Notes: generated from the letters alone by a model not told the origin. 10,076 bases of DNA from Klenkia sp. (GCA_025966215.1 JAOPVM010000054.1:1-10076), one strand, 5' to 3'. Shown: positions 1 to 7,958, numbered from the stretch's first letter. Numbers and translations are program-made.

Positions 1-254
1 CCGCGCAGCAGCTCGGCGACACCGGTGCTGGCCGCGGCGGGCACCGTGGGCCCCGGTCCGCGCACCGGTCGGGCGGTGCGGGCGGTGGCCTGGGCCGACT
101 CGTGCGGGAGCGTGAACGTGGGCACGCCCACCCGGGCCGCACGGCCGGTGCGGGTCTGCGGTGTCGGTGCGGCGACCGGGTCGGCCATGGAGCCGGCCGT
201 GGAGCCGGCCATGGAGCTGGCCATGGAGTCGGCCATCGTGTCGGCGGTGCGCAT
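1..254 (-). CDS. Unrecognised protein, N-terminal part (runs off the left edge)
   Basis: This leftward reading frame stays open from an ATG at 254-252 to the window edge (84 codons and part of one more). A good Shine-Dalgarno (GGAGGG on the minus strand, bases 261-266) lies about 6 bases upstream of that ATG. The protein begins MRTADTMADSMASSMAGS, a four-residue repeat (M/T-A-D/S/G-S) made by a 12-base DNA tandem repeat. An Ala/Pro/Arg/Thr-rich, probably disordered stretch follows, including GVPTFTLPHES. Several in-frame ATGs lie in the repeat, so the true start could be any of them; I chose the outermost because of its ribosome binding site. No family is recognisable from this piece and the catalytic or structural core must lie outside the window. 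It is divergent from the pucR-type gene and shares its upstream region. I am fairly sure a gene is here and unsure what it does. Confidence 0.6.
   Translation of the reverse strand, partial: MRTADTMADSMASSMAGSTAGSMADPVAAPTPQTRTGRAARVGVPTFTLPHESAQATARTARPVRGPGPTVPAAASTGVAELLR
187..246. repeat. 12-base tandem repeat, about five copies
   Basis: Five consecutive 12-base units fit the pattern ATGGAGCCGGCC on the plus strand, starting at 187, 199, 211, 223 and 235. Units 1-4 differ from each other at one or two bases and the fifth is more diverged. On the minus strand it encodes a four-residue repeat at the N-terminus of the leftward gene, placing several in-frame ATG codons in a row. Confidence 0.8.
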
Positions 255-456
255 GCAGGACCCTCCGTGGGTGACCGGCGGCCGGGGGCACGGCCTACCA
301 TCCGGACACGGTGACGCCGCCCGGGTCTCGAACCTATGCGGCGCGTCGAGCGCCTCTGTATGGCGGATGTCGCCAAGAATGAGTCGGGCGGACCGGGCAG
401 CTCTGACATGATCACCCCGGATCGGGGCAGATGTGGCGACATGGGGGAGACGACCA
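255..456. other. Divergent intergenic region with putative promoters
   Basis: About 200 bases separate the leftward gene at 1-254 from the PucR-type start at 457. The region must carry promoters for both. I see no convincing -35/-10 pair. Besides the TGGCG/CGCCA sites it has a small inverted repeat, CCCCG-GAT-CGGGG (415-427), 29 bases before the start codon. The segment near 330-415 is less GC-rich than its surroundings, as expected for a promoter region. No RNA gene is evident. Confidence 0.45.
361..375. promoter_or_regulatory. Candidate operator, inverted repeat TGGCG-N5-CGCCA
   Basis: TGGCG (361-365) and CGCCA (371-375) form a perfect 5-base inverted repeat around GATGT. The right half, ATGTCGCCA (367-375), recurs as its reverse complement TGGCGACAT at 434-442, just before the ribosome binding site of the PucR-type gene. 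Two related half-sites flanking a likely promoter region suggest a binding site, perhaps for autoregulation. This is inference; GC-rich DNA yields short inverted repeats by chance. Confidence 0.3.
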
Positions 457-2400
457 GTGACAGAACGTGAGTCCTGGGTGACGCCATCATCGATGGGTCA
501 TCGGACGGCTCCGCTGAGTGAGGTGCGGGAGCGGCTGGAGCCGGTGCTCTCCCGGGTCGCGCCCGGTGAGCGGACCGCTCTGGAGGACAGCATGGGCCTG
601 TCGGTCACCCAGCTCCTCGCGCTCACCGACGGCACCCTGGTCGCCGGCTCCTCCGGGGCCGGCCGGGTGGTCCGTCAGGTCGTCGTCGACGACCCCGCCG
701 ACCCGCTGGCCGGCGCCGGTCCCGACGTGCTCGTCGTCCTCGGTGCGCGGCTGCCCCCGGCCGACCCGGCCCAGTGCCGGGCGCTGATCGAGCGGCTGCA
801 GGCCCTGGGCACCGCGGCGCTGGCCTACCGGGATGCCGACGGGCCGCCGGCGGTGCCCGCCGAGGTGCGGGTCGAGGCCGACCGGCGGGGCTTCCCGGTC
901 GTCGCGCTGCCCCGGGCGTCCCGGCTGGACCTCGTGGTCGCCGAGGTCTTCGGCGCGATCGTGACCAAGCAGGCCCAGGCACTGGACCTGGCCAACCGGA
1001 TGCACAACCAGTTCATCGACGTCGCGCTGACCGGTGGCGGGTTGACCGAGGTGACCACCCAGGCGGCGTCCTTCCTGGAGGGCGCCGCGGTGCTCGGCCT
1101 GGGCCCGGACCGCGAGATCATGACCAGCGCCGGCCCCGCCGAGGACGTCCGCGAGGTGCGTGACTGGCTGTGGCTCCTCGACGCCGCCGCCGACGACGCC
1201 TTCGCCGACCTCGCGCCGTCCCGCCGGCTGTCGGAGAACCGGGCCGACCAGGCCATCGTCACCCCGGCCGACGTGCTGGCCGACGCCGACCTCTCCCCGG
1301 CCGACGGCATCCTGCTGGTCCCCGGCCACCACGAGCTGCCCGGCGGGGTGGGCGAGTACGCGGTCGCCCCGATCATGGCCGGCGACCAGCGGCACGGCTG
1401 GCTGGTCGCGGTCAACCGGCGCGGACCGATGCTGGTCGGGGCCGGGGCGGTGCTGGAGCGCGGCGCGGTCATCGCGGCGCTGTCGGAGATCCGGCACCAG
1501 GCCGTGCACTCGGTCGAGCTGCGCTTCCAGGGTGACCTGGTGCGCCGGCTGGTCAGCGGCACCGTCGGACACACCGAGCGGACGCTGGCGTACACGCGGT
1601 CCTTCGGCTGGCGGTTGGACGGCCCGGTCGTCGTCCTGGTCACCGCCACCGAGACCGTCGCCGACGCCTCCGCCGACCCCACCCGCGCCCTGGACGTGCT
1701 GGACCGGCTGGCCGACGGCTGGCGGTCGGCGATCGACGGGGAGGTCGCCGGCGCCGCCGTCGCGGGTCTGGCCACCGAGATCGTGACGGTGCTGCCGCTG
1801 GACGGGCGCACCGCCGACGAGCTCACCGCGCTGGTCTCGGCCGTCACCGGCCGGGTCAACGCCCGGCTGCGCCGGGTCGGCCGGGTGCTGGCCACCGGCA
1901 TCGGCCGCCCGGCCGCCTCGCTGTCGGGGCTGGGCGATGCCCACCAGCAGGCCCAGCGGGCGCTGCAGGTGGGCCAGGAGATCCACGGCGAGGCCACCGC
2001 GACGCACTTCGACCAGCTCGGGGTGTTCCGGCTGCTGTCGCTGATCCCGGACAGCAACGAGCTGCGCTCCTACGTCGACGAGGTGCTCGGCCCGCTGGCC
2101 GACGCCTCCGACGCCGACTCCGCCGACCTGCGCGACACGTTGCGGGTGCTGCTGGAGACCAATCTCAACGTCGCGGAGTCCGCCCGCCGGCTGCACTTCC
2201 ACTACAACACCATGCGGTACCGGATCGGGAAGCTGGAGCGGATGCTCGGCCCGTTCACCTCCGACCCCACGCTGCGGCTGAACCTGTTGCTGGCCCTGCA
2301 CGCCGCCCGGATGCGCGGGCTGGACCAGTCGCACCGCCCCCCGGTGGAGGTCGGTCCGCTCGTGCTCGACGACGGCCTGGAGGCCCTGACGCAGTTCTGA
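457..2400 (+). CDS. PucR/CdaR-family transcriptional regulator
   Basis: This is a DNA-binding regulator of the PucR (purine catabolism regulator)/CdaR superfamily, 647 residues. Residues ~48-165 resemble the PucR N-terminal ligand-sensing domain (GLSVTQLLALTDG, then VVVDDPADPL and the LPRASRLDLVVAEVFG end). A middle region (~185-350) is a probable GAF-like domain. Residues ~378-500 look like the CdaR GGDEF-like domain. Residues ~555-620 are the C-terminal helix-turn-helix, with the hallmark LLETNLNVAESARRLHFHYN and TMRYRIGKLERMLG. I chose GTG 457 because GGGGGAGA (443-450) sits 6 bases upstream. A GTG at 433 is in frame but has no such site, and ATG 493 would lose the first 12 residues. A ~25-residue tail follows the HTH. 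It is followed after 25 bases by an amidohydrolase, which it probably controls. Family members respond to nitrogen-compound catabolites; the ligand here is unknown. Confidence 0.93.
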   Translation: MTERESWVTPSSMGHRTAPLSEVRERLEPVLSRVAPGERTALEDSMGLSVTQLLALTDGTLVAGSSGAGRVVRQVVVDDPADPLAGAGPDVLVVLGARLPPADPAQCRALIERLQALGTAALAYRDADGPPAVPAEVRVEADRRGFPVVALPRASRLDLVVAEVFGAIVTKQAQALDLANRMHNQFIDVALTGGGLTEVTTQAASFLEGAAVLGLGPDREIMTSAGPAEDVREVRDWLWLLDAAADDAFADLAPSRRLSENRADQAIVTPADVLADADLSPADGILLVPGHHELPGGVGEYAVAPIMAGDQRHGWLVAVNRRGPMLVGAGAVLERGAVIAALSEIRHQAVHSVELRFQGDLVRRLVSGTVGHTERTLAYTRSFGWRLDGPVVVLVTATETVADASADPTRALDVLDRLADGWRSAIDGEVAGAAVAGLATEIVTVLPLDGRTADELTALVSAVTGRVNARLRRVGRVLATGIGRPAASLSGLGDAHQQAQRALQVGQEIHGEATATHFDQLGVFRLLSLIPDSNELRSYVDEVLGPLADASDADSADLRDTLRVLLETNLNVAESARRLHFHYNTMRYRIGKLERMLGPFTSDPTLRLNLLLALHAARMRGLDQSHRPPVEVGPLVLDDGLEALTQF

Positions 2401-2409
2401 GACACCGAT

Positions 2410-2417
2410 GGGGTGAG
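2410..2417 (+). promoter_or_regulatory. Ribosome binding site deciding the amidohydrolase GTG start
   Basis: GGGGTGAG lies 8 bases before GTG 2426. Nearby ATGs at 2408 and 2418 open frames that stop quickly, so the GTG is the best start. Confidence 0.55.
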
Positions 2418-2425
2418 ATGTCTGC

Positions 2426-3637
2426 GTGCCGGACCCAGACCTCGTCGTGACCACTGCCCGACTGCGTGACGGGCGGGTGGTCGACGTGCACACCGCCGGT
2501 GGTCGGGTCACCGCCCTGGCGCCGGCCGGGGAGCTGCCCGTGCTGGCCGGCGTGCCGGTGGTGGACGCCGGTGGCGGGCTGGTGACCGAGCCGTTCGTCG
2601 ACGGTCACCTGCACCTGGACAAGGTCCGCACCCTGCCCTGGATCGGGGACGCCGCCCTGCAGGCCTACACCGCCGGCGGGATGGCGGAGTCCGCGGCCAG
2701 CATCGACCTGGCCAGCGCGGTCAAGGACCGGTACTCCGTCGAGGCGCTGCTGCCCGGGGTGCGGGAGGCGCTGGAGCTCGGGGTGACCCATGGCGTGCTG
2801 CACGTGCAGGCCTTCGCCGACGTCGACACCGCCGCCGGGCTGGCCGGGGTGCAGGCCGTGCTCACCGCCCGCGAGGAGTTCCGCGACCGGGTCGACGTCT
2901 CGGTGGTCGCCTTCCCGCAGGACGGGCTGCTGCGCGACCCCGGTGCCGCGGAGCTGGTCGAGCAGGCCATGGCGCTGGGGGCCGACGTGGTCGGCGGCAT
3001 CCCCTGGATCGAGGACGGCGCGGACGACCAGGCCGCACACGTCGAGTGGGCCTGCGCGCTGGCCGCCCGGCTGGGCACCCGGGTCGCGATGCTCACCGAC
3101 GACGCCCCCGACCCCTCCTACGCGACGACGACGATGCTGGCCCACGCGATGGACCGGCACGGGCTGCGCGGGCGCGGAGTGGCCTGCCACGCCCGGGCGA
3201 TCGGGCACTGGGACACCGCCCGGCAGGACGCGTTCCTCGCGCTGGCCCGCGAGGTCGGACTGGGACTGGTGAGCGACCCGCACACCGGGTCGGTGGCCCT
3301 CCCGGTGGAGCGGGCGCTGGCCGCGGGGGTGGCCGTCGGGCTGGGCCAGGACGACATCGAGGACGCCTACTACCCGTTCGGTCGGCACAACCTGCTGGAG
3401 GTGGCGTTCCTGGCCGCGCACCTGCTGGACATGCGCTCGGCCCCGCAGCTGGAGACCCTGGTCGACCTGGTGACGACGTCGGCGGCCCGGGTGCTGGGGC
3501 TCGCGGACCACGGGCTGCGGGTGGGCGGCCCGGCCGACCTGCTGGTGCACGACGCCGAGCGGACGGTGGACCTGCTGGCCCGGCACGCCGCTCCCCGGGT
3601 GGTGGTCCGCGGCGGGCGGGTGCTGGTCGGGGGCTAG
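2426..3637 (+). CDS. Cytosine deaminase-like amidohydrolase, atypical active site
   Basis: This 403-residue amidohydrolase-superfamily protein is closest in layout to bacterial cytosine deaminase (CodA) and N-isopropylammelide amidohydrolase (AtzC). Visible landmarks: small N-terminal beta domain; HLHLDK at 61-66 (HxH metal pair); GGIPWIED at 190-197; ACHARA at 253-258 (H255); SDPHTG at 283-288; GQDD at 307-310 (D309, strand-8 Asp); then [13 protein letters not shown], and a C-terminal beta domain ending [12 protein letters not shown]. By my gapless recollection of E. coli CodA, metal ligand His214 aligns with Leu223 and catalytic Glu217 with Asp226 (AMLTDDAPD in place of DVHCDEIDD); the GHDD His is Gln308. 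True cytosine deamination is therefore doubtful. It may be a distinct subgroup acting on another cyclic amide or amine. It sits 25 bases after a PucR-type regulator, probably in one operon. The cytosol is the expected location. Family is secure; substrate is not. Confidence 0.9.
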   Translation: MPDPDLVVTTARLRDGRVVDVHTAGGRVTALAPAGELPVLAGVPVVDAGGGLVTEPFVDGHLHLDKVRTLPWIGDAALQAYTAGGMAESAASIDLASAVKDRYSVEALLPGVREALELGVTHGVLHVQAFADVDTAAGLAGVQAVLTAREEFRDRVDVSVVAFPQDGLLRDPGAAELVEQAMALGADVVGGIPWIEDGADDQAAHVEWACALAARLGTRVAMLTDDAPDPSYATTTMLAHAMDRHGLRGRGVACHARAIGHWDTARQDAFLALAREVGLGLVSDPHTGSVALPVERALAAGVAVGLGQDDIEDAYYPFGRHNLLEVAFLAAHLLDMRSAPQLETLVDLVTTSAARVLGLADHGLRVGGPADLLVHDAERTVDLLARHAAPRVVVRGGRVLVGG

Positions 3638-4494
3638 CGCCCGCGGGGGGTGCGCCAGGCGCGGTCCTCGTCGTAGTCGTCGTAGTCGTCGTCCTCGTCG
3701 GTGGGGTCGGCCGTCGCGGCCGCCCGGTCCTGCTCCTTCGTGCGGGCCAGGGCCTCCAGCGCCTCGTCCCGCTCCCGGGCCCGGTCGAAGGCCTCGGCCC
3801 GCTCGAGCTCCCGGCGCTGCCGGCGGGTGAGCGTGGCGTCGTCCCCGTCGGGGGTGGCGACCCGCCAGTCGTCCTGCTGACGCCACAGCAGCACGGCGAC
3901 GACGGCCAGCGCGACCGGCAGCACGTAGGCGGCCAGCCGCTCGGTGCCGCCCTCGCCGAGCAGCTGGTGCACCCCGGTGCCGAAGAACACGGTGCCGATC
4001 ACGCCGAGCAGGCCGAGCAGGGCCACCGCGGTGCCGACCGGCTCCGAGCGCGGCCGGATGCCGTAGGCCAGCGCGATGAGCCCCAGCCCCCCGCCCAGCA
4101 GGTAGAGGATCGCGCCGACGGTGTGCAGCGTGCCGCCGGTGTCGGAGGGGAACAACCCGACCAGCAGGGTGCCGACGCCCGCGGTCGACAGCAGCACGGT
4201 CGCCAGTCGACCGCCCAGCCCGAGCAGGGCCGGCAGCAGCAGCACGGCGCCCGCGGCGATCAGCACCGCCTGGGCGATGAAGGAGGCGTTCATCAGCGCG
4301 GCGCCGGGGGAGGCCTCGGTGCCCAGGTCGCTGATCACCTGGTCGACCCGGCTGTAGCCCGGGAACCGGCTGATGGCGAGGGTCTCCAGCACGAAGAACT
4401 GCAGGGTCAGCAGCCACGCCGAGCAGCCCACCAGGTAGCGGGCGCGGCTCACCGAGGTCGTCGGGACGGGGGTCGGTGCCGGGCTGTCGCTCAC
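3634..4494 (-). CDS. DUF998 family membrane protein with charged C-terminal tail
   Basis: This integral membrane protein of 286 residues has six predicted transmembrane segments: about 19-40, 65-91, 95-115, 122-145, 152-179 and 186-204. The pattern [21 protein letters not shown] (split across ~38-58) and [14 protein letters not shown] (115-128) match DUF998 (PF06197), a family of unknown function. Known DUF998 proteins mostly end after the last helix. Here an ~80-residue cytosolic tail follows: a basic/acidic helical stretch (~222-258, likely coiled coil) and an acidic Asp/Glu/Tyr run (~264-277). I chose GTG 4494 (VSDSPAP), which gives a short N-terminus before helix 1. An in-frame ATG at 4533 would run through the palindrome and overlap the divergent gene's start. 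No strong ribosome binding site is seen for either. It is divergent from the GntR-ynfA operon and convergent with the amidohydrolase, overlapping 4 bases. Confidence 0.85.
   Translation of the reverse strand: MSDSPAPTPVPTTSVSRARYLVGCSAWLLTLQFFVLETLAISRFPGYSRVDQVISDLGTEASPGAALMNASFIAQAVLIAAGAVLLLPALLGLGGRLATVLLSTAGVGTLLVGLFPSDTGGTLHTVGAILYLLGGGLGLIALAYGIRPRSEPVGTAVALLGLLGVIGTVFFGTGVHQLLGEGGTERLAAYVLPVALAVVAVLLWRQQDDWRVATPDGDDATLTRRQRRELERAEAFDRARERDEALEALARTKEQDRAAATADPTDEDDDYDDYDEDRAWRTPRGR
3666..3700. repeat. Low-complexity GTCGTA/GTCGTC repeat coding an acidic tail
   Basis: TAGTCGTCG-type units repeat here within the DUF998 gene. On the minus strand they read as alternating Asp, Glu and Tyr codons ([12 protein letters not shown]). 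This is a codon-level low-complexity run, not a mobile element. Confidence 0.7.
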
Positions 4495-4516
4495 GGGGAG
4501 CCATGGTCCCAGGGCG

Positions 4517-4531
4517 GCGCACACTGTGCGC
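4517..4531. promoter_or_regulatory. Perfect palindrome GCGCACA-C-TGTGCGC, candidate GntR operator
   Basis: Two 7-base arms (4517-4523 and 4525-4531) are exact reverse complements around one central base, ending directly at the ATG of the GntR-type gene (4532). It lies between the divergent DUF998 and GntR starts. YtrA-type GntR regulators commonly repress their own operon through palindromes in this place, so an autoregulatory operator controlling both directions is likely. No clear Shine-Dalgarno precedes ATG 4532, so the site may overlap the transcription start of a near-leaderless mRNA. Confidence 0.5.
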
Positions 4532-4912
4532 ATGGCCGTCGACCTGACCGCGCAGCTGACCGTGGACGTCGGCAACGGCACCCCGCCCTACGAGCAGGTC
4601 CGCGCCCAGGTGGCCGACCTGGTGCACGCCGGCGCGCTCGTCGAGGGGGACAAGCTGCCCCCGGTGCGCGTGCTGGCCGCCGGCCTGGGGATCGCCGCGG
4701 GCACGGTGGCCCGGGCCTACGCCGAGCTGGAGACCGACGGACTGGTCGAGGGTCGCGGTCGGGCCGGCACCGTGGTCACCGGGGTGGACGGCGACCCGGC
4801 GAGGGCCCGGCTGCGCGCCGCGGCGAACCGCCTGGTGACCGCGGCCCGGGCCGACGACCTGGACGACGCCACGGTGCTCGCCGTCGTCCACGACGCGCTG
4901 ACCGCCCGGTGA
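4532..4912 (+). CDS. GntR-family regulator, YtrA type
   Basis: This short DNA-binding repressor has 126 residues, the usual YtrA-subfamily size. Residues ~12-84 form the GntR winged helix: [19 protein letters not shown], then [19 protein letters not shown] and [19 protein letters not shown], with a wing at RGRAGTVV. Residues ~87-125 are the small C-terminal helical part ([19 protein letters not shown]), which in YtrA proteins mainly serves dimerisation; there is no large effector domain. ATG 4532 is preferred to the in-frame GTG at 4526, which lies inside the palindrome. The gene overlaps the next one by 4 bases (GTGA, 4909-4912), so the two are translationally coupled. YtrA-type genes usually head transporter operons, which suits the membrane protein that follows. 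Inducer unknown. Confidence 0.9.
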   Translation: MAVDLTAQLTVDVGNGTPPYEQVRAQVADLVHAGALVEGDKLPPVRVLAAGLGIAAGTVARAYAELETDGLVEGRGRAGTVVTGVDGDPARARLRAAANRLVTAARADDLDDATVLAVVHDALTAR

Positions 4913-5241
4913 CCCTCCGCTCGATCGCGTTGTTCGCCCTGGCGGCGGTGCTGGAGATCGGCGGTGCCTGGCTGGTGTGGCAGGGCGTGCGCGAGCACCG
5001 CGGCTGGTCGTGGATCGGGGCCGGGGTGGTCGCCCTGGGGCTCTACGGGTTGACGGCGGCCCAGCAGCCGGACGCAGCGTTCGGCCGGGTGCTGGCCGCC
5101 TACGGCGGGGTGTTCATCGTGGGCTCGCTGCTGTGGGCCGCGGTGGCCGACGGGTTCCGCCCCGACCGCTGGGACGTCACCGGCGCGCTGGTCTGCCTGG
5201 TCGGGGTGGGTCTGATCATGTACGCGCCCCGCTCGGGCTGA
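4909..5241 (+). CDS. ynfA: YnfA/UPF0060 family small membrane protein
   Basis: This four-helix inner-membrane protein has 110 residues, the standard family length. It carries family-typical stretches: [18 protein letters not shown] (15-32), [20 protein letters not shown] (36-55), [20 protein letters not shown] (58-77) and [21 protein letters not shown] (81-101, split as GFRPDRWD plus [10 protein letters not shown]), ending IMYAPRSG. Helices are at about 4-24, 33-50, 61-79 and 89-106. YnfA proteins are distant relatives of the small multidrug resistance (SMR) exporters, and some have been linked to drug or cation efflux; the physiological substrate is not settled. It starts at GTG 4909 overlapping the GntR stop, so production is coupled to the regulator. 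Identity is very secure, function only by family. Confidence 0.95.
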   Translation: MTLRSIALFALAAVLEIGGAWLVWQGVREHRGWSWIGAGVVALGLYGLTAAQQPDAAFGRVLAAYGGVFIVGSLLWAAVADGFRPDRWDVTGALVCLVGVGLIMYAPRSG

Positions 5242-5246
5242 CCCGC

Positions 5247-5262
5247 CGGGCACGACTGCCCG
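5247..5262 (+). terminator. Possible hairpin terminator after ynfA
   Basis: CGGGCA (5247-5252), loop CGAC, TGCCCG (5257-5262) give a perfect 6-bp GC-rich stem beginning 6 bases after the ynfA stop. No T-run follows, which is common for actinobacterial hairpins, so termination is plausible but not shown. Confidence 0.4.
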
Positions 5263-5343
5263 TGATCCCTCCGCTCCCCGACGGTTGAGCCCCCGGGTAC
5301 CCCGGGCATCCCCGTGGTGCACGACATGCGTCGGGCAGCACGT

Positions 5344-5357
5344 CACCCCTGGGGGTG
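5344..5357. promoter_or_regulatory. Inverted repeat CACCCC-TG-GGGGTG upstream of the dehydrogenase
   Basis: Perfect 6-base arms around a 2-base centre lie 63 bases before ATG 5421, in the 179-base gap after ynfA. The same gap holds the palindrome GGGTACCC (5295-5302) within a doubled CCCCGGG. Either could bind a regulator of the dehydrogenase gene. Both are G/C runs, so chance is a serious alternative. I see no clear -35/-10 promoter here. Confidence 0.25.
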
Positions 5358-5407
5358 GCGAGGGGTCGAGACCAGGGCTCCCTCCCGGACGCACCCATCG
5401 ATCCTCT

Positions 5408-5414
5408 GGAGGGA
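5408..5414 (+). promoter_or_regulatory. Strong ribosome binding site of the dehydrogenase gene
   Basis: GGAGGGA lies 6 bases before ATG 5421. It fixes the start at that ATG rather than at an in-frame upstream ATG at 5355. Confidence 0.8.
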
Positions 5415-5420
5415 CTCTCC

Positions 5421-6543
<1,123 letters not shown>

Positions 6544-6563
<20 letters not shown>

Positions 6564-6975
6564 GGCCCAGCTCCTGCACCGCACGCCACTGCGCGGGTGA
6601 GAGCCAGGACGGGTTGCTGCCCGCCGGCATCCGGACCACCTCGGCGGTCCGGGCGACCGGGTCGGCGAGCAGTGCCTCCCGGGCCACCGGCGAGGGGAGC
6701 CGGCGCCACCGCACGACCACGACGGGACCGTCGTCGGAGCCCTGCACGGGCCCGGCGACGGTCCCCGTCGCGTGCACGCCGGGGTCGAACCGGCCACTGC
6801 ACCACAGCAGGACCGGGTCCCCGGGGGACATCAGGCCCAGCCGGTAGGAGGCCCGTACGCAGCGGGCCAGCTCCACCTCGGTGTCCGGCGCCCAGCCGGG
6901 GGCCAGCAGGTCGGGCAGCCGGGCGGACTTCAGCACCCAGCAGCCGACGTCGGCGGCGGTCAGCCGGGGCGTCAC
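6544..6975 (-). CDS. EVE-domain (PUA-like) protein
   Basis: This small cytosolic protein of 143 residues is a single EVE-like domain. The start strand GCWVLKSARLPDLL (11-24) matches the usual Trp-Leu-x-Lys opening. SPGDPVLLWCSG (50-61) matches the 'GD-x-VLFY' turn. GVHATGTVAGP (66-76) matches the 'GI-AEV' strand. LPSPVAREALLADPV (93-107) and MPAGSNPSWLSPAQWRAVQE (116-135) match the C-terminal motif. EVE domains have the PUA fold and in known cases read modified bases in DNA or RNA; members also accompany restriction and toxin systems. Here the neighbour is a WcbI-like gene, not a nuclease. The GTG start at 6975 overlaps the upstream stop by 4 bases (GTGA), so the pair is translationally coupled. 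The 3' end runs 20 bases into the convergent dehydrogenase gene. The family call is from sequence pattern; the ligand is unknown. Confidence 0.78.
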
Positions 6976-7958
6976 AGGCCCAGCGCCGCCAGCCGGTCGG
7001 CGTACCGGGCCACCGCCCGCTCGGCCACCCCGGGCCGGTCGGCGTACAGCGCGAGCTGGGCGTCGGCGATCTCCGACCACGGCACGTCCCGGCCGGCCAG
7101 CGACCAGCCCGGCCGGGCGGTGGCAGGGTCCAGGTCCAGGGCGGTGAGGACGGCTCCGTCCAGCGGCGACAGGCTCGAGCCGAGCATCTGGTGCGCGGGG
7201 ACGGCGGGCTCCCCGGCCCAGCCCAGCGTGTCCAGCACCCCGGCACCGACCGCGTGCAGCGTGCTGTTGGCCGGGTGGTTCACCGTCCACATCGCCTCGG
7301 CGCCCCCGCCGACCACGGCGTCGGTGGTGTCCACGTCGAGGTCGGCGTTGCGGCGGCGCAGCTCGGCCTGCGAGCGGGCGGCGAGGTCACGGACGCCGTC
7401 CGCGGTCGCCTCGTGGGACCCGATCCGCTCGACGGCCTGCTCGGTGGTCCAGCCGCGCACGGCGGCGTCGAGCAGCCGCAGGTCGTGGTAGTCGGTCAGC
7501 GGGGCGTCCACCCGGGCGCCGGCCTCGTCGTGGGCGTGCACCTGCCAGGGGAACAGGCCCTCGTAGTACGTCGTCGGCACCCGGACGACGCGGGCGTCGT
7601 CCGGCAGCAGCGCCACGAGCTGTTCGCTGCCGCAGCCGGGCACCCGGTACTCGTCCTTGACCGGCTGGGTGACCAGCACCCCGGCCACGCCCATGAGCGC
7701 GTGCAGCCGGCCCACCTCGGCCTCGTCCATCTCGAACACCGGGGGCAGCCGGACGAACTCCACGCCGTGCTCGGCGCCGGCCGGGGCGACCATCCGGCGG
7801 ATCGACTCGGCCTGGCAGTTGCCCCAGACGAACCCGACGCTGCCCGGTTCGACGGTGTCCGGGTCCAGCTCGGACCAGCGGCGCAGGTGCGCGGGTGGGG
7901 ACGGTGCCTCGACCTCGTGTGTCGTCACCGGTCCAGCATGGGGGCCCGGACGTGACAT
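6972..7958 (-). CDS. WcbI-family protein, putative acetyltransferase
   Basis: This 328-residue protein has the WcbI fold signature. FVWGNCQAESIRRMV (43-57) holds the family's GNCQ loop. PTTYYEGLFPWQVH (128-141) matches the 'Y-x-G-x-x-P' motif. DYHDLRL (156-162) follows, and MWTVNHPANSTL (223-234) matches the 'TxNHP' motif. WcbI of Burkholderia is a CoA-binding enzyme needed for capsule polysaccharide synthesis and proposed to acetylate a sugar. Here no glycosyltransferase or capsule gene is in view, so a polysaccharide role is only by family. I chose ATG 7958, with GAGG on the minus strand about 6 bases upstream. A GTG at 7928 is an alternative that would drop ten poorly ordered residues. No signal peptide is seen. 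The gene overlaps the EVE gene by GTGA and is divergent from the MFS gene with a 50-base gap, leaving room for back-to-back promoters. Confidence 0.82.
   Translation of the reverse strand: MSRPGPHAGPVTTHEVEAPSPPAHLRRWSELDPDTVEPGSVGFVWGNCQAESIRRMVAPAGAEHGVEFVRLPPVFEMDEAEVGRLHALMGVAGVLVTQPVKDEYRVPGCGSEQLVALLPDDARVVRVPTTYYEGLFPWQVHAHDEAGARVDAPLTDYHDLRLLDAAVRGWTTEQAVERIGSHEATADGVRDLAARSQAELRRRNADLDVDTTDAVVGGGAEAMWTVNHPANSTLHAVGAGVLDTLGWAGEPAVPAHQMLGSSLSPLDGAVLTALDLDPATARPGWSLAGRDVPWSEIADAQLALYADRPGVAERAVARYADRLAALGL

Noticed and set aside
25..411. Plus-strand frame at the left edge
   Set aside because: No ribosome binding site or domain; the opposite strand has a good ribosome binding site and a plausible start over the same bases.
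487..2511. Long open minus-strand frame (over 670 codons) opposite the PucR-type gene
   Set aside because: Its translation is rich in Gly, Gln, Arg and His with no domain, typical of the antisense shadow of a high-GC gene; the plus-strand product has clear PucR and HTH motifs.
2255..4891. 878-codon minus-strand open frame spanning several genes
   Set aside because: It runs antisense to the amidohydrolase and GntR genes and out of frame with DUF998; low-complexity Arg/Gly/Pro/His translation, no recognisable domain.
3046..4908. Long plus-strand frame leading into ynfA
   Set aside because: Only the last 110 codons (from GTG 4909) match a family; the upstream part is a shadow of the amidohydrolase and DUF998 genes.
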